Source: Streptomyces sp. TSRI0281
Lineage (GTDB): Bacteria > Actinomycetota > Actinomycetes > Streptomycetales > Streptomycetaceae
NCBI RefSeq assembly: GCF_001905125.1
Contig: NZ_LWLE01000001.1
Coordinates: 186,001 to 250,000, forward strand
Direction: 5' to 3'
Length of the DNA: 64,000 nt
Part shown: positions 49,244-56,985 of the stretch, one piece after another
How positions within the stretch are numbered: the stretch's first letter is position 1
Layout: the number at the start of each line of letters is the position of its first letter
Position numbers and translations under genes: made by a program
Notes under the pieces: generated by a model
The model's database searches: none
The model's input: the letters and a program-made list of their open reading frames with translations, nothing else
What the model was told of the DNA's origin: nothing

Positions 49244-49304
49244 GTCGCGAGCATAGAACGCGTATCGAAGGGGCAAAGTAAGGGATTGGGCCCTAGGTGG
49301 CTGA

Positions 49305-49390
49305 TAGCCTGGCCGCCGGTCGGGACAGCGCGCAGAAGCGTCGCTCTCTCAGTCCCGACGACACGTCGTCCCTCACGGGGGACCGACCGG
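49305..49390 (+). promoter_or_regulatory. Structured 5' leader of corA with two exclusive stems
   Basis: A TAGCCT -10 (49305-49310) places the start near 49317. The RNA 5' end can pair in two ways. CCGGTCGG (49316-49323) pairs with CCGACCGG (49383-49390), next to the leader-ORF ribosome binding site. Alternatively GTCGGGAC (49319-49326) pairs with GTCCCGAC (49352-49359). The two stems share bases 49319-49323, so only one can form. A small GACGAC/GTCGTC hairpin lies between. This suggests a Mg-responsive switch. I do not recognise an M-box. Confidence 0.5.
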
Positions 49391-49407
49391 AGGAGGTGGG
49401 GACTGCC

Positions 49408-49473
49408 ATGGATCCAAGTCGACCGTGCAGTACCAGCCGCTCTTCCGCACGACGCCTTCCTTCGGTGATCTGA
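49408..49473 (+). CDS. Candidate corA leader peptide (21 aa, Asp-Pro start)
   Basis: This 21-codon ORF starts MDPSRPC and ends LPSVI followed by TGA. GGAGGAGG lies about 10 nt before its ATG, one of the strongest initiation sites in the window. Short leader peptides starting with acidic and Pro codons (as in mgtL) sense Mg2+ through ribosome destabilisation, and the next gene is a CorA transporter. A U-rich TTTTTGCCTG lies about 60 nt beyond the stop. Role inferred from layout. Confidence 0.55.
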   Translation: MDPSRPCSTSRSSARRLPSVI

Positions 49474-49654
49474 CCCTTTCCCGGTCCAGGCCCACGGCAG
49501 TTCGCACCACGGAAGAGCCTTTCGTTTTTGCCTGTCTGTAGCGAACGCCGTCATCGCGCCTGCGCGGTGCCGCCCGCTTTGCGGACGTGAGCACACGTCC
49601 CCATTCCGGGCTGTTCCACGCCCCGCCGACGGCCCTCCGTGAAGGAGTCAGCCC

Positions 49655-50785
49655 ATGTCGATGATCCGCGACCTGCGCGCCGCCGTGCGCCCGTCCCTGC
49701 GTCCTTCCCTCCGTAAGAACAGCGCCCCGTTCAGCGGTGGCTACGACGCCACCCGCGACCCGTCCGCCTCCAGCGCCGTCGTCGACTGCGCGGTCTACCG
49801 CGACGGGCGGCGTCTCGAAGCCTCGGCCTGTCCGACCCCGCACGAGGCGATGCTCCGGGTACGGGAGGACGGCGGCTTCGCCTGGATCGGCCTGCACGAG
49901 CCGACGGAGGAGGAATTCGCCGGTATCGCCCGGGAGTTCGGCCTCCACCCGCTCGCCGTGGAGGACGCCGTCCACGCGCATCAGCGGCCGAAGCTGGAGC
50001 GTTACGACGACACGCTGTTCACCGTCTTCAAGACCATCCACTACGTCGAGCACGCCGAGCTGACCGCGACCAGTGAGGTCGTCGAGACCGGTGAGGTGAT
50101 GTGCTTCACCGGCCGGGACTTCGTCATCACCGTCCGGCACGGCGGTCACGGCTCGCTGCGCGCCCTGCGTCACCGGCTCCAGGACGACCCGGAGCTGCTC
50201 GCCAAGGGCCCCTCGGCCGTACTGCACTCGATCGCCGACCATGTCGTGGACGGCTACATCGCGGTGGCCGAAGCGGTGCAGGACGACATCGACGAGGTGG
50301 AGATCGATGTCTTCTCCACCCCGGCGAAGGGCACCCCGCGCGGCTCGGACGCGGGCCGGATCTACCAGCTCAAGCGCGAGGTGCTGGAGTTCAAGCGGGC
50401 CGTCTCCCCACTGCTGCGGCCGATGCAGTTGCTGAGCGAGCGCCCGATGCGGCTGATCGACCCCGACATCCAGAAGTACTTCCGGGACGTCGCCGACCAC
50501 CTCTCCCGGGTGCACGAGGAGGTCATCGGCTTCGACGAGCTGCTGAACTCCATCCTCCAGGCCAACCTGGCGCAGGCCACCGTCACCCAGAACGAGGACA
50601 TGCGCAAGATCACGTCCTGGGCGGCCATCATCGCCGTACCGACGATGATCTGCGGCGTCTACGGCATGAACTTCGACCACATGCCGGAACTGAAATGGAC
50701 GTACGGCTATCCGATGGTGCTGGGCTTCATCGGCGCGGTCTGCTTCTCCATCCACCGCATGCTCAAGCGCAACGGCTGGCTCTGA
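49655..50785 (+). CDS. corA: CorA family magnesium/cobalt transporter
   Basis: This 376-aa protein has a cytosolic alpha/beta domain and long coiled helix, then two C-terminal membrane helices. The pore signature YGMNF lies after the first helix (SWAAIIAVPTMICGVYGMNF), and the last helix is YPMVLGFIGAVCFSIHRML. It should form a pentameric Mg2+ channel. AAGGAG precedes the ATG at 49655. The leader has a candidate uORF and switch. The following genes include further Mg-family proteins. Confidence 0.95.
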   Translation: MSMIRDLRAAVRPSLRPSLRKNSAPFSGGYDATRDPSASSAVVDCAVYRDGRRLEASACPTPHEAMLRVREDGGFAWIGLHEPTEEEFAGIAREFGLHPLAVEDAVHAHQRPKLERYDDTLFTVFKTIHYVEHAELTATSEVVETGEVMCFTGRDFVITVRHGGHGSLRALRHRLQDDPELLAKGPSAVLHSIADHVVDGYIAVAEAVQDDIDEVEIDVFSTPAKGTPRGSDAGRIYQLKREVLEFKRAVSPLLRPMQLLSERPMRLIDPDIQKYFRDVADHLSRVHEEVIGFDELLNSILQANLAQATVTQNEDMRKITSWAAIIAVPTMICGVYGMNFDHMPELKWTYGYPMVLGFIGAVCFSIHRMLKRNGWL

Positions 50786-50816
50786 GCGGGGCGGCCCGGT
50801 CCCATAGAGTGCGGCC

Positions 50817-51341
50817 ATGACTGCTGCCGCTGACGCGCTGATGGACCGGGCCCTCGTCGAGGAAGCCACCAAGAAGTCCGGTCTGATCTGGGTGCGGGGC
50901 ACGGGGCCCGCCCGCGCGCTGTGGCACGTCTGGCACGAGGACGCGGCCCATCTCGTCGGCGACGGCCCCGGCGAACAGCCGTTCCCGGCCGGAATCACCG
51001 ACGGGGCCGGTGCCGAGGTGACCGTCCGCAGCAAGGACAAGGGTGGCCGCCTCGTCGTCTGGAGCGCCGCGGTCTCCGTACTGGCACCGCGCTCCGAGGA
51101 GTGGGAGGCCGCGGTCGCCGAACTCAAGGGCAAGCGGCTGAACGCACCGGACGCCGAACAGATGGCCGAGCGCTGGGCGCGGGAGTGCGTGGTCGTCCGG
51201 CTGACGCCCGGCGGGACCCGCACCGGACTGCCGGACACCTCACTGGCGGCCCCGCCGCTGCCGACCCCGGCGACCACGCGCCGGCCGGTGCCCGCCGCGC
51301 TCCCCCGGCTGCTGCTGAAGCGCCGTCGCCGCACGGGCTGA
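50817..51341 (+). CDS. Conserved hypothetical protein
   Basis: This 174-aa protein begins MTAAADALMDRALVEEATKKSGLIW. A mixed alpha/beta middle part includes WHVWHEDAAHLVGDGP and VTVRSKDKGGRLVVWSA, which could be a split-barrel, but I cannot assign a family. A basic Pro-rich tail (LLLKRRRR) ends it. It begins 31 bp after corA and may be cotranscribed. No catalytic residues are recognisable. Confidence 0.7.
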   Translation: MTAAADALMDRALVEEATKKSGLIWVRGTGPARALWHVWHEDAAHLVGDGPGEQPFPAGITDGAGAEVTVRSKDKGGRLVVWSAAVSVLAPRSEEWEAAVAELKGKRLNAPDAEQMAERWARECVVVRLTPGGTRTGLPDTSLAAPPLPTPATTRRPVPAALPRLLLKRRRRTG

Positions 51342-51428
51342 CCCGGCGCCTCGGCTCCGTGGCACCGGCGCGGGCCCCGGGCCGCCCGCCCCGGCCCGAG
51401 GACGCCGATCCGCGGGCCGAGGGCACGA

Positions 51429-51452
51429 AGGCCCTCCAGGACGCGAGGGCCT
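51429..51452. terminator. Terminator between the hypothetical gene and the lipoprotein gene
   Basis: An 8-bp GC stem (AGGCCCTC with GAGGGCCT) around an 8-nt loop lies between convergent genes and touches the lipoprotein stop codon. Confidence 0.65.
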
Positions 51453-52213
51453 CAGCCCGAGGACTTCGGGAGCTGGCCCCCGTAGTCGACGGTGTCGGCC
51501 TCGTCCGGCGCCTCCAGTGCGAAGGACTTGCCCCAGTCGGCGAGGGTGACGCTGCCCCCGCCGCCGCCGCGTGCCACCCGCACGGGATACGGCTTGCCCT
51601 CAAGGGAGACGTCGAGCGCGCCGCCCTCGCCCTTTCCGCCCCGGATCTGGATGGTGCGGACTCCGGAGATCTTGTCGCGGTCGCCCTTGCTGACCTCGCC
51701 GTGCAGCGAGAGCAGGCCGTCCAGCAGGATCTCCTTGTCCGTGAAGCCGCGCAGCTGCTTGTACGTGGGGTCGCCCTCGGGGACCTTCACATACTTGCCG
51801 TTGAGCTTGTCGGCCGCCGCCTGGTCGGCCTGCCGGCCCTTGTCGCTCTCCTCGTGGTTCCAGAAGGAGGAGTCGGCCTTGAGGAAGAGTTCGTCGCCGA
51901 TCCGCAGCAGGACGAACGTGCTCTGCTTCGAGGTGACGGACCCGGTGCCGCCCTCCGCGTTGAGCCGCATGTTCAGGGTGTACGTGCCGCCCTTGCTGAC
52001 GAGCTTGCCCGCGAGACGCACCGCGTCCGCCGCGTCCGCCGCGTCTCTCGTCCTCTTGTCGATCTCCGCGGCCGAGAGTCTGCCGACGCCGTTCGTCCCC
52101 TTGTCCAGGTCCTCGCCCGCACAGGCCGTGAGGGCTGCGGTGAGCCCTGCACAGAGCACTACGGCGAGAGCGGCCCGGCGGTGGTTCCGGACGGCCGGGG
52201 CAAAAGAGGTCAC
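51452..52213 (-). CDS. Putative lipoprotein
   Basis: This 253-aa protein has a lipoprotein signal peptide (AALAVVLCAGLTAALTAC) with Cys near residue 31 in lipobox LTAC. The mature part has a beta-rich pattern (YTLNMRLNAEGG, FVLLRIGDELFLKADSSFW, VRTIQIRGGKGEGGALDVSLEG) that resembles LppX/LprG-type ligand-binding lipoproteins. Two Gly-rich stretches occur near the C terminus. GTG 52213 has GAGAGG about 11 nt upstream. It probably sits on the outer face of the membrane. Ligand unknown. Confidence 0.75.
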   Translation of the reverse strand: MTSFAPAVRNHRRAALAVVLCAGLTAALTACAGEDLDKGTNGVGRLSAAEIDKRTRDAADAADAVRLAGKLVSKGGTYTLNMRLNAEGGTGSVTSKQSTFVLLRIGDELFLKADSSFWNHEESDKGRQADQAAADKLNGKYVKVPEGDPTYKQLRGFTDKEILLDGLLSLHGEVSKGDRDKISGVRTIQIRGGKGEGGALDVSLEGKPYPVRVARGGGGGSVTLADWGKSFALEAPDEADTVDYGGQLPKSSG

Positions 52214-52440
52214 GGGCGCACTGCCTCTCAACTGCGTGTACGGGGTGGCAGACGGCAGCGTACCGGTCCGTCCGCGCCCGCCCGCAGCGAGGCGTACCGA
52301 GACGTCCGCCGGGGCGGAGTGGCGTGGTACGGGCTAGCCTGATCCCGGCATAACGGCGAAATCGACTGATCGATATGGCGTGGTGCGGTCCGTGCGGCAC
52401 ACACCGCGGACGGCACCGTCGGGCGAAGGAGGCGCATCGG

Positions 52441-53715
52441 ATGGCGGCAGGCGCCCCCAGGGTCTTCGTGTCACATCTCTCCGGTGTGCCGGTCTTCGAC
52501 CCCAATGGTGATCAGGTCGGCAAGGTCCGTGACCTGGTGGCGATGCTGCGGGTCGGCGGCCGCCCGCCGAGGCTGCTCGGCATGGTCGTCGAGGTGCTCA
52601 GCCGGCGGCGGATCTTCCTGCCGATGACCCGGGTGACGGGCGTCGAGTCGGGCCAGGTCATCACCACGGGTGTGGTCAACATGCGGCGCTTCGAGCAGCG
52701 GCCCACCGAACGTCTGATCCTCGGGGAGTTCCTGGACCGGCGGGTCCGGCTGGTGGAGACCGGCGAGGAGGTCACCGTCCTCGATGTGGCGATCCAGCAG
52801 CTGCCGGCCCGCCGCGACTGGGAGATCGACAAGTACTTCGTCCGCAAGGGGCGCGGCGGGGCGCTGCGCCGCAAGGGCGAGACGCTGACGGTGGAGTGGT
52901 CGGCGGTCAGCGGGTTCTCGCTGGACGAGCACGGACAGGGCGCCGAGAGCCTGGTCGCCACGTTCGAGCGGCTGCGGCCCACCGATGTGGCCAACGCACT
53001 GCACCATCTGTCGCCCAAGCGCCGGGCCGAGGTCGCCGCCGCGCTGGACGACGACCGGCTCGCCGACGTCCTGGAGGAGCTGCCCGAGGACGACCAGGTG
53101 GAGATCATCGGCAAGCTCCAGGAGGAGCGGGCCGCCGATGTCCTGGAGGCGATGGACCCGGACGACGCGGCCGACCTGCTCTCCGAGCTGCCCGAGGAGG
53201 ACAAGGAGCGGCTGCTGGCGCTGATGCGGCCGGACGACGCCGCCGATGTGCGCCGCCTGATGTCGTACGAGGAGCGGACCGCGGGCGGTCTGATGACGAC
53301 CGAGCCGATCGTGCTGCGGCCGGACGCCACGGTCGCCGACGCGCTCGCCCGGGTCAGGCAGTCGGACCTGTCACCGGCGCTGGCGGCGCAGGTGTACGTC
53401 TGCCGGCCGCCGGACGAGACCCCGACAGGCAAGTACCTGGGCACGGTGCACTTCCAGCGGCTGCTGCGCGACCCGCCGTTCACCCTGGTCAGCTCGATCG
53501 TCGACAGCGATCTGGTGCCGCTGTCCCCGGACACCCCGCTGCCGGTCGTGACCAGCTATCTGGCCGCGTACAACATGGTCTCGGTGCCCGTCGTCGACGA
53601 GAGCGGCTCGCTGCTCGGCGCGGTGACGGTGGACGACGTCCTGGACCACCTGCTGCCCGACGACTGGCGTGAGACCGACTTCCACGGTGAGGAGGGGATC
53701 GCCCATGGCGGGTGA
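52441..53715 (+). CDS. Soluble MgtE-N/CBS domain protein with PRC-barrel-like head
   Basis: This 424-aa cytosolic protein has a PRC-barrel-like N terminus (GVPVFDPNGDQVGKVRDLVA), a second related barrel, an MgtE intracellular N domain (LHHLSPKRRAEVAAALDDDRLADVLEELPEDD, written in part: LADVLEELPEDDQ) and two CBS motifs (TTEPIVLRPDATVADAL, VPVVDESGSLLGAVTVDDVL). Unlike MgtE it lacks the membrane channel. It may therefore sense Mg2+ or nucleotides and control another protein. AAGGAGG lies 9 nt before the ATG at 52441. It overlaps the DUF1003 gene by 11 bp, so the two products probably work together. Confidence 0.88.
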   Translation: MAAGAPRVFVSHLSGVPVFDPNGDQVGKVRDLVAMLRVGGRPPRLLGMVVEVLSRRRIFLPMTRVTGVESGQVITTGVVNMRRFEQRPTERLILGEFLDRRVRLVETGEEVTVLDVAIQQLPARRDWEIDKYFVRKGRGGALRRKGETLTVEWSAVSGFSLDEHGQGAESLVATFERLRPTDVANALHHLSPKRRAEVAAALDDDRLADVLEELPEDDQVEIIGKLQEERAADVLEAMDPDDAADLLSELPEEDKERLLALMRPDDAADVRRLMSYEERTAGGLMTTEPIVLRPDATVADALARVRQSDLSPALAAQVYVCRPPDETPTGKYLGTVHFQRLLRDPPFTLVSSIVDSDLVPLSPDTPLPVVTSYLAAYNMVSVPVVDESGSLLGAVTVDDVLDHLLPDDWRETDFHGEEGIAHGG

Positions 53716-54265
53716 GGAGCGTGCGAAGGCGGCGTCGACGGGCTCCTCCGGCATCGTGCGCCCGCCGCGGAACCGGATCGACCAGCCGAAGGACCCCCGG
53801 CGCAAGCTGCTGCCGGAGTACGACCCGGAGGCGTTCGGCCGGTTCTCCGAGCGGATCGCCCGGTTCCTGGGCACCGGACGGTTCATTGTCTGGATGACGC
53901 TGATCATCATCCTCTGGGTGCTGTGGAACATCTTCGCGCCGCGTGACCTGCGGTTCGACGGGTATCCGTTCATCTTCCTGACGCTGATGCTGTCGCTCCA
54001 GGCCTCGTACGCCGCTCCGCTGATCCTGCTCGCGCAGAACCGCCAGGACGACCGGGACCGGGTCACCCACGAGCAGGACCGCAAGCAGAACGAGCGCTCC
54101 ATCGCCGACACCGAGTACCTCACCCGGGAGATCGCCACGCTGCGGATGGGCCTCGGCGAGGTCGCCACCCGGGACTGGATCAGGTCGGAACTCCAGGACA
54201 TGGTGAGGGACATGGACGACCGGCAGGTTCTCGCCCGGCCGGAGAGTGACGAAGGCGACCGCTGA
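53705..54265 (+). CDS. DUF1003 membrane protein
   Basis: This 186-aa protein has a charged N terminus, two membrane helices (FIVWMTLIIILWVLWNIF and YPFIFLTLMLSLQASYAAPLI) and a long charged coiled C-terminal region beginning LAQNRQDDRDRVTHEQD. This matches DUF1003. GAGGAGG lies before the ATG at 53705, which overlaps the MgtE-N/CBS gene. The pairing of the two genes is conserved in actinobacteria, suggesting a membrane complex tied to divalent-cation sensing. The exact role is unknown. Confidence 0.88.
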   Translation: MAGEERAKAASTGSSGIVRPPRNRIDQPKDPRRKLLPEYDPEAFGRFSERIARFLGTGRFIVWMTLIIILWVLWNIFAPRDLRFDGYPFIFLTLMLSLQASYAAPLILLAQNRQDDRDRVTHEQDRKQNERSIADTEYLTREIATLRMGLGEVATRDWIRSELQDMVRDMDDRQVLARPESDEGDR

Positions 54266-54307
54266 AGGGTTACCCGCGCGTACCGCCCTGCGCCGTACCA
54301 TCGTCCT

Positions 54308-55441
54308 ATGGCTACGGAAGACGCGGTGCGTGAAGCACTGTCGACAGTGAACGACCCGGAGATCCACCGCCCGATCACCGAGCTGGGCATGGTGAAATCG
54401 GTCGAGATCGATGCTGACGGTGTAGTCGCTGTCACGGTGTATCTCACGGTCTCCGGCTGCCCGATGCGCGAGACGATCACCAAGAATGTGACCGACGCGG
54501 TCGCGCGGGTCGAAGGCGTCTCGCGCGTCGACGTCACGCTCGATGTGATGAGCGACGAACAGCGCAAGGAACTCGCGTCCGCGCTGCGCGGCGGCACGGC
54601 CGAGCGCGAGGTCCCCTTCGCCCAGCCCGGCTCGCTGACCCGGGTGTACGCGGTCGCCTCCGGCAAGGGCGGCGTCGGCAAGTCCTCGGTGACGGTGAAC
54701 CTCGCGGCGGCCATGGCGGCCGACGGGCTGAAGGTGGGCGTCGTGGACGCGGACATCTACGGGCACAGCGTGCCCCGGATGCTCGGCGCGGACGGCAAGC
54801 CGACCCAGGTCGAGAACATGATCATGCCGCCGTCCGCACACGGCGTGAAGGTCATCTCCATCGGCATGTTCACCCCGGGCAACGCCCCGGTGGTGTGGCG
54901 CGGGCCCATGCTGCACCGCGCGCTTCAGCAGTTCCTCGCCGATGTGTACTGGGGCGACCTGGACGTGCTGCTGCTCGACCTGCCGCCGGGCACCGGTGAC
55001 ATCGCGATCTCCGTCGCACAGCTCGTGCCGAACGCGGAGATCCTGGTCGTCACGACCCCGCAGCAGGCCGCGGCCGAGGTCGCCGAGCGGGCCGGCTCCA
55101 TCGCCGTACAGACCCACCAGAAGATCGTCGGCGTCGTCGAGAACATGTCGGGCATGCCGTGCCCGCACTGCGACGAGATGGTCGATGTGTTCGGATCGGG
55201 CGGCGGCGCGCGGGTCGCGGAGGGCCTGACGCGGACGGTCGGCGCCGAGGTTCCGGTGCTCGGTTCCATCCCGATCGACCTGCGGCTGCGCGAGGGCGGC
55301 GACGAGGGCAAGCCGGTGGTCCTGTCCGACCCCGACTCCCCGGCCGGCAGCGCGCTGCGGTCCATCGCGGAGAAGCTGAGCGGCCGTCAGCGCGGCCTGT
55401 CCGGCATGTCGCTGGGCATCACCCCCCGCAACAAGTTCTGA
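54308..55441 (+). CDS. mrp: Mrp/ApbC family Fe-S carrier ATPase
   Basis: This 377-aa cytosolic P-loop ATPase has an N-terminal MIP18 domain (ALSTVNDPEIHRPITELGMV) and a Mrp/NBP35 domain with deviant Walker A GKGGVGKSS near residue 118, DADIYGHSVPRML, DLPPGTGD and the cluster-binding CPHC near residue 283. It is thought to carry Fe-S clusters to target enzymes. The length is normal. ATG 54308 follows the DUF1003 gene by 42 bp. Confidence 0.95.
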   Translation: MATEDAVREALSTVNDPEIHRPITELGMVKSVEIDADGVVAVTVYLTVSGCPMRETITKNVTDAVARVEGVSRVDVTLDVMSDEQRKELASALRGGTAEREVPFAQPGSLTRVYAVASGKGGVGKSSVTVNLAAAMAADGLKVGVVDADIYGHSVPRMLGADGKPTQVENMIMPPSAHGVKVISIGMFTPGNAPVVWRGPMLHRALQQFLADVYWGDLDVLLLDLPPGTGDIAISVAQLVPNAEILVVTTPQQAAAEVAERAGSIAVQTHQKIVGVVENMSGMPCPHCDEMVDVFGSGGGARVAEGLTRTVGAEVPVLGSIPIDLRLREGGDEGKPVVLSDPDSPAGSALRSIAEKLSGRQRGLSGMSLGITPRNKF

Positions 55442-55454
55442 CACCCACCGGCCC

Positions 55455-55489
55455 GACAGCGCGGTCCCGGCCCCCGGTACCGCGCTGTC
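55455..55489. terminator. Terminator after mrp
   Basis: An 11-bp inverted repeat (GACAGCGCGGT with ACCGCGCTGTC) has a 13-nt loop. It lies 14 bp after the mrp stop. Confidence 0.8.
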
Positions 55490-55491
55490 CT

Positions 55492-55533
55492 CGGTCCCGG
55501 CACCGCTGATCCCGGTCCCGGCACCGCTGATCC
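55492..55533. repeat. Two-copy 21-bp direct repeat downstream of mrp
   Basis: The 21-bp unit starting cggtcccggcaccgctgat occurs twice head to tail at 55492 and 55513, followed by a partial third copy. It is the third 21-bp-period intergenic array in the window. Confidence 0.8.
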
Positions 55534-55581
55534 CGGTCGCCGGGCGGACGCTTCCGCCCGCCCGACAGTCTCCGGGTTCGC

Positions 55582-56241
55582 CTAGGCGTACGTGGTGATG
55601 TCGCCGATCACCGCGAACCCCAGCCCGTACGCGCTCATCCCCCGCCCGTACGCCCCGATGTGCACACCACCGTGCGCCGAACCGGCCAGCACCCAGCCGA
55701 ACTCGGACTCGCGGTAGTGGAACTCCACCGGAGCGCCGTCCACCGGAAGTGAGAGCTTCGACCAGGGCGGGGTGCCGAGGTCGTCGGCGAGTTCGAACGC
55801 CGTCTCGGTCTGCTGGTCCAGCCAGTCGTCCCGCAGCACGTGGTCCAGCTGCGGCGGCCAGGTGTATGCCAGGAGGCCGGAGCCCGCCAGCCAGGCCGCC
55901 GAGGAGACGGTGGTGGCGTCCAGCACCCCCGTACCGTCACCGCTGCGCCGCACCGGGCTGCTGGCCACGGTCACGACGACCGCGAAGCGCTCCTTCTCCG
56001 GGCGCGCGTCGGACCGCACCAAGGGCTCGTCACCGTGTCCGGTGGAACCGTGCTGCACCGTGCCGTCCGCCGCGGTGCCGACCTGCATCGGCCAGCGTGG
56101 CCCGGTGAATGCCTCGTCCAGCCCGTACCACGGGAACGGCGCCCGCAGATATCCGTCGACCGTACGCCGGGTCGCCGGCACCCCCTCTGCGGTGACTGTG
56201 CTGGGCGCACCTTCCGCCCCTACCCGACTCGTCGTCTCCAT
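55582..56241 (-). CDS. Conserved hypothetical protein
   Basis: This 219-aa protein starts METTSRVGAEGAPST and has a mixed alpha/beta body with FPWYGLDEAFTGPRWPM, WLAGSGLLAYTWPPQLDHVL, ESEFGWVLAGSAHGGVHIGAYGRG and FAVIGDITTYA at the end. It has no signal peptide or membrane helix. No family is recognised. The codon pattern supports coding. ATG 56241 has GGAGG 12 nt upstream and the frame before it is low complexity. Confidence 0.72.
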   Translation of the reverse strand: METTSRVGAEGAPSTVTAEGVPATRRTVDGYLRAPFPWYGLDEAFTGPRWPMQVGTAADGTVQHGSTGHGDEPLVRSDARPEKERFAVVVTVASSPVRRSGDGTGVLDATTVSSAAWLAGSGLLAYTWPPQLDHVLRDDWLDQQTETAFELADDLGTPPWSKLSLPVDGAPVEFHYRESEFGWVLAGSAHGGVHIGAYGRGMSAYGLGFAVIGDITTYA

Positions 56242-56366
56242 CTGCCCGGCCGCCTCCTCGATCTGTTCCGATCCGGAGCGGCCCGCCCCCCGCGGGCTCG
56301 GGCGTCCTCGCAACCGGACAGATGGAGAATAGCCATACCGTACGGACGAGTCGGGATTGACCGGTC

Positions 56367-56867
56367 TCAGGTGGCGTCTGCGTCGAACGGCGGGCGCTCG
56401 TCCTTGGCCGGCGGCGCGGGCTTCTTGAGCAGGTCAGGGGTGGTGGAGGAGCCATTCACCGTGCCGTCGGACGCACCGCCGGACGACTCCTTCGCCGAGC
56501 CGTTCGCCGCACTGTCGGCGGAAGCGGAGGACACGCTCCCGCGCCCGTTCACCGCGTCGGTGACCTCGGCCATCTCCTTGCGGAGGTCGAAGCTCTCGCG
56601 GATCTCCTTCAGCCCCAGGTCGTCGTTGCCGTCCATCAGCTGCTTGCGGACGAACGTCTTGGGGTTGAGGTCCTCGAACTCGAAGTCCTTGAACTGCGGA
56701 CCGAGCTCCGAGCGGATGTCTTCCTTGGCGCTGTCCGAGAACTCGCGGATCTTGCGAATGGTGCGCGTGACGTCCTGAATGACCTTCGGCAGCTTCTCGG
56801 GGCCGAAGACCAGTACGGCGAGAACCACGAGCGTCAGCAGCTCCAGTGCGCCTATGTCATTGAACAC
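56367..56867 (-). CDS. tatB: Sec-independent protein translocase TatB
   Basis: This 166-aa membrane-anchored component of the twin-arginine translocon begins MFNDIGALELLTLVVLAVLVFGPEKLPKV, a single N-terminal helix followed by the conserved FGP(E/D)KLP motif and amphipathic helix. The acidic Ser-rich tail is typical of actinobacterial TatB. It binds TatC and helps recognise folded substrates for export. GTG 56867 has GAGGAG upstream. It follows htrA, as in the mycobacterial sigE-rseA-htrA-tatB order. Confidence 0.93.
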   Translation of the reverse strand: MFNDIGALELLTLVVLAVLVFGPEKLPKVIQDVTRTIRKIREFSDSAKEDIRSELGPQFKDFEFEDLNPKTFVRKQLMDGNDDLGLKEIRESFDLRKEMAEVTDAVNGRGSVSSASADSAANGSAKESSGGASDGTVNGSSTTPDLLKKPAPPAKDERPPFDADAT

Positions 56868-56985
56868 CTAGCTGCTCCTCGTGTTCTCCGCGTGTTCTCC
56901 GGGTCTTCCCCACCAGGCCGGATGACGGCCCGGACCGCTCAACGGTACCTGTCGAAGCTGTCCGGGCGGTACCTTCCGGTGGCCG

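Noticed and set aside
49316..49390. M-box (ykoK) magnesium riboswitch before corA
   Set aside because: The conserved M-box core sequence was not found. The structured leader is reported as a separate, unclassified element.
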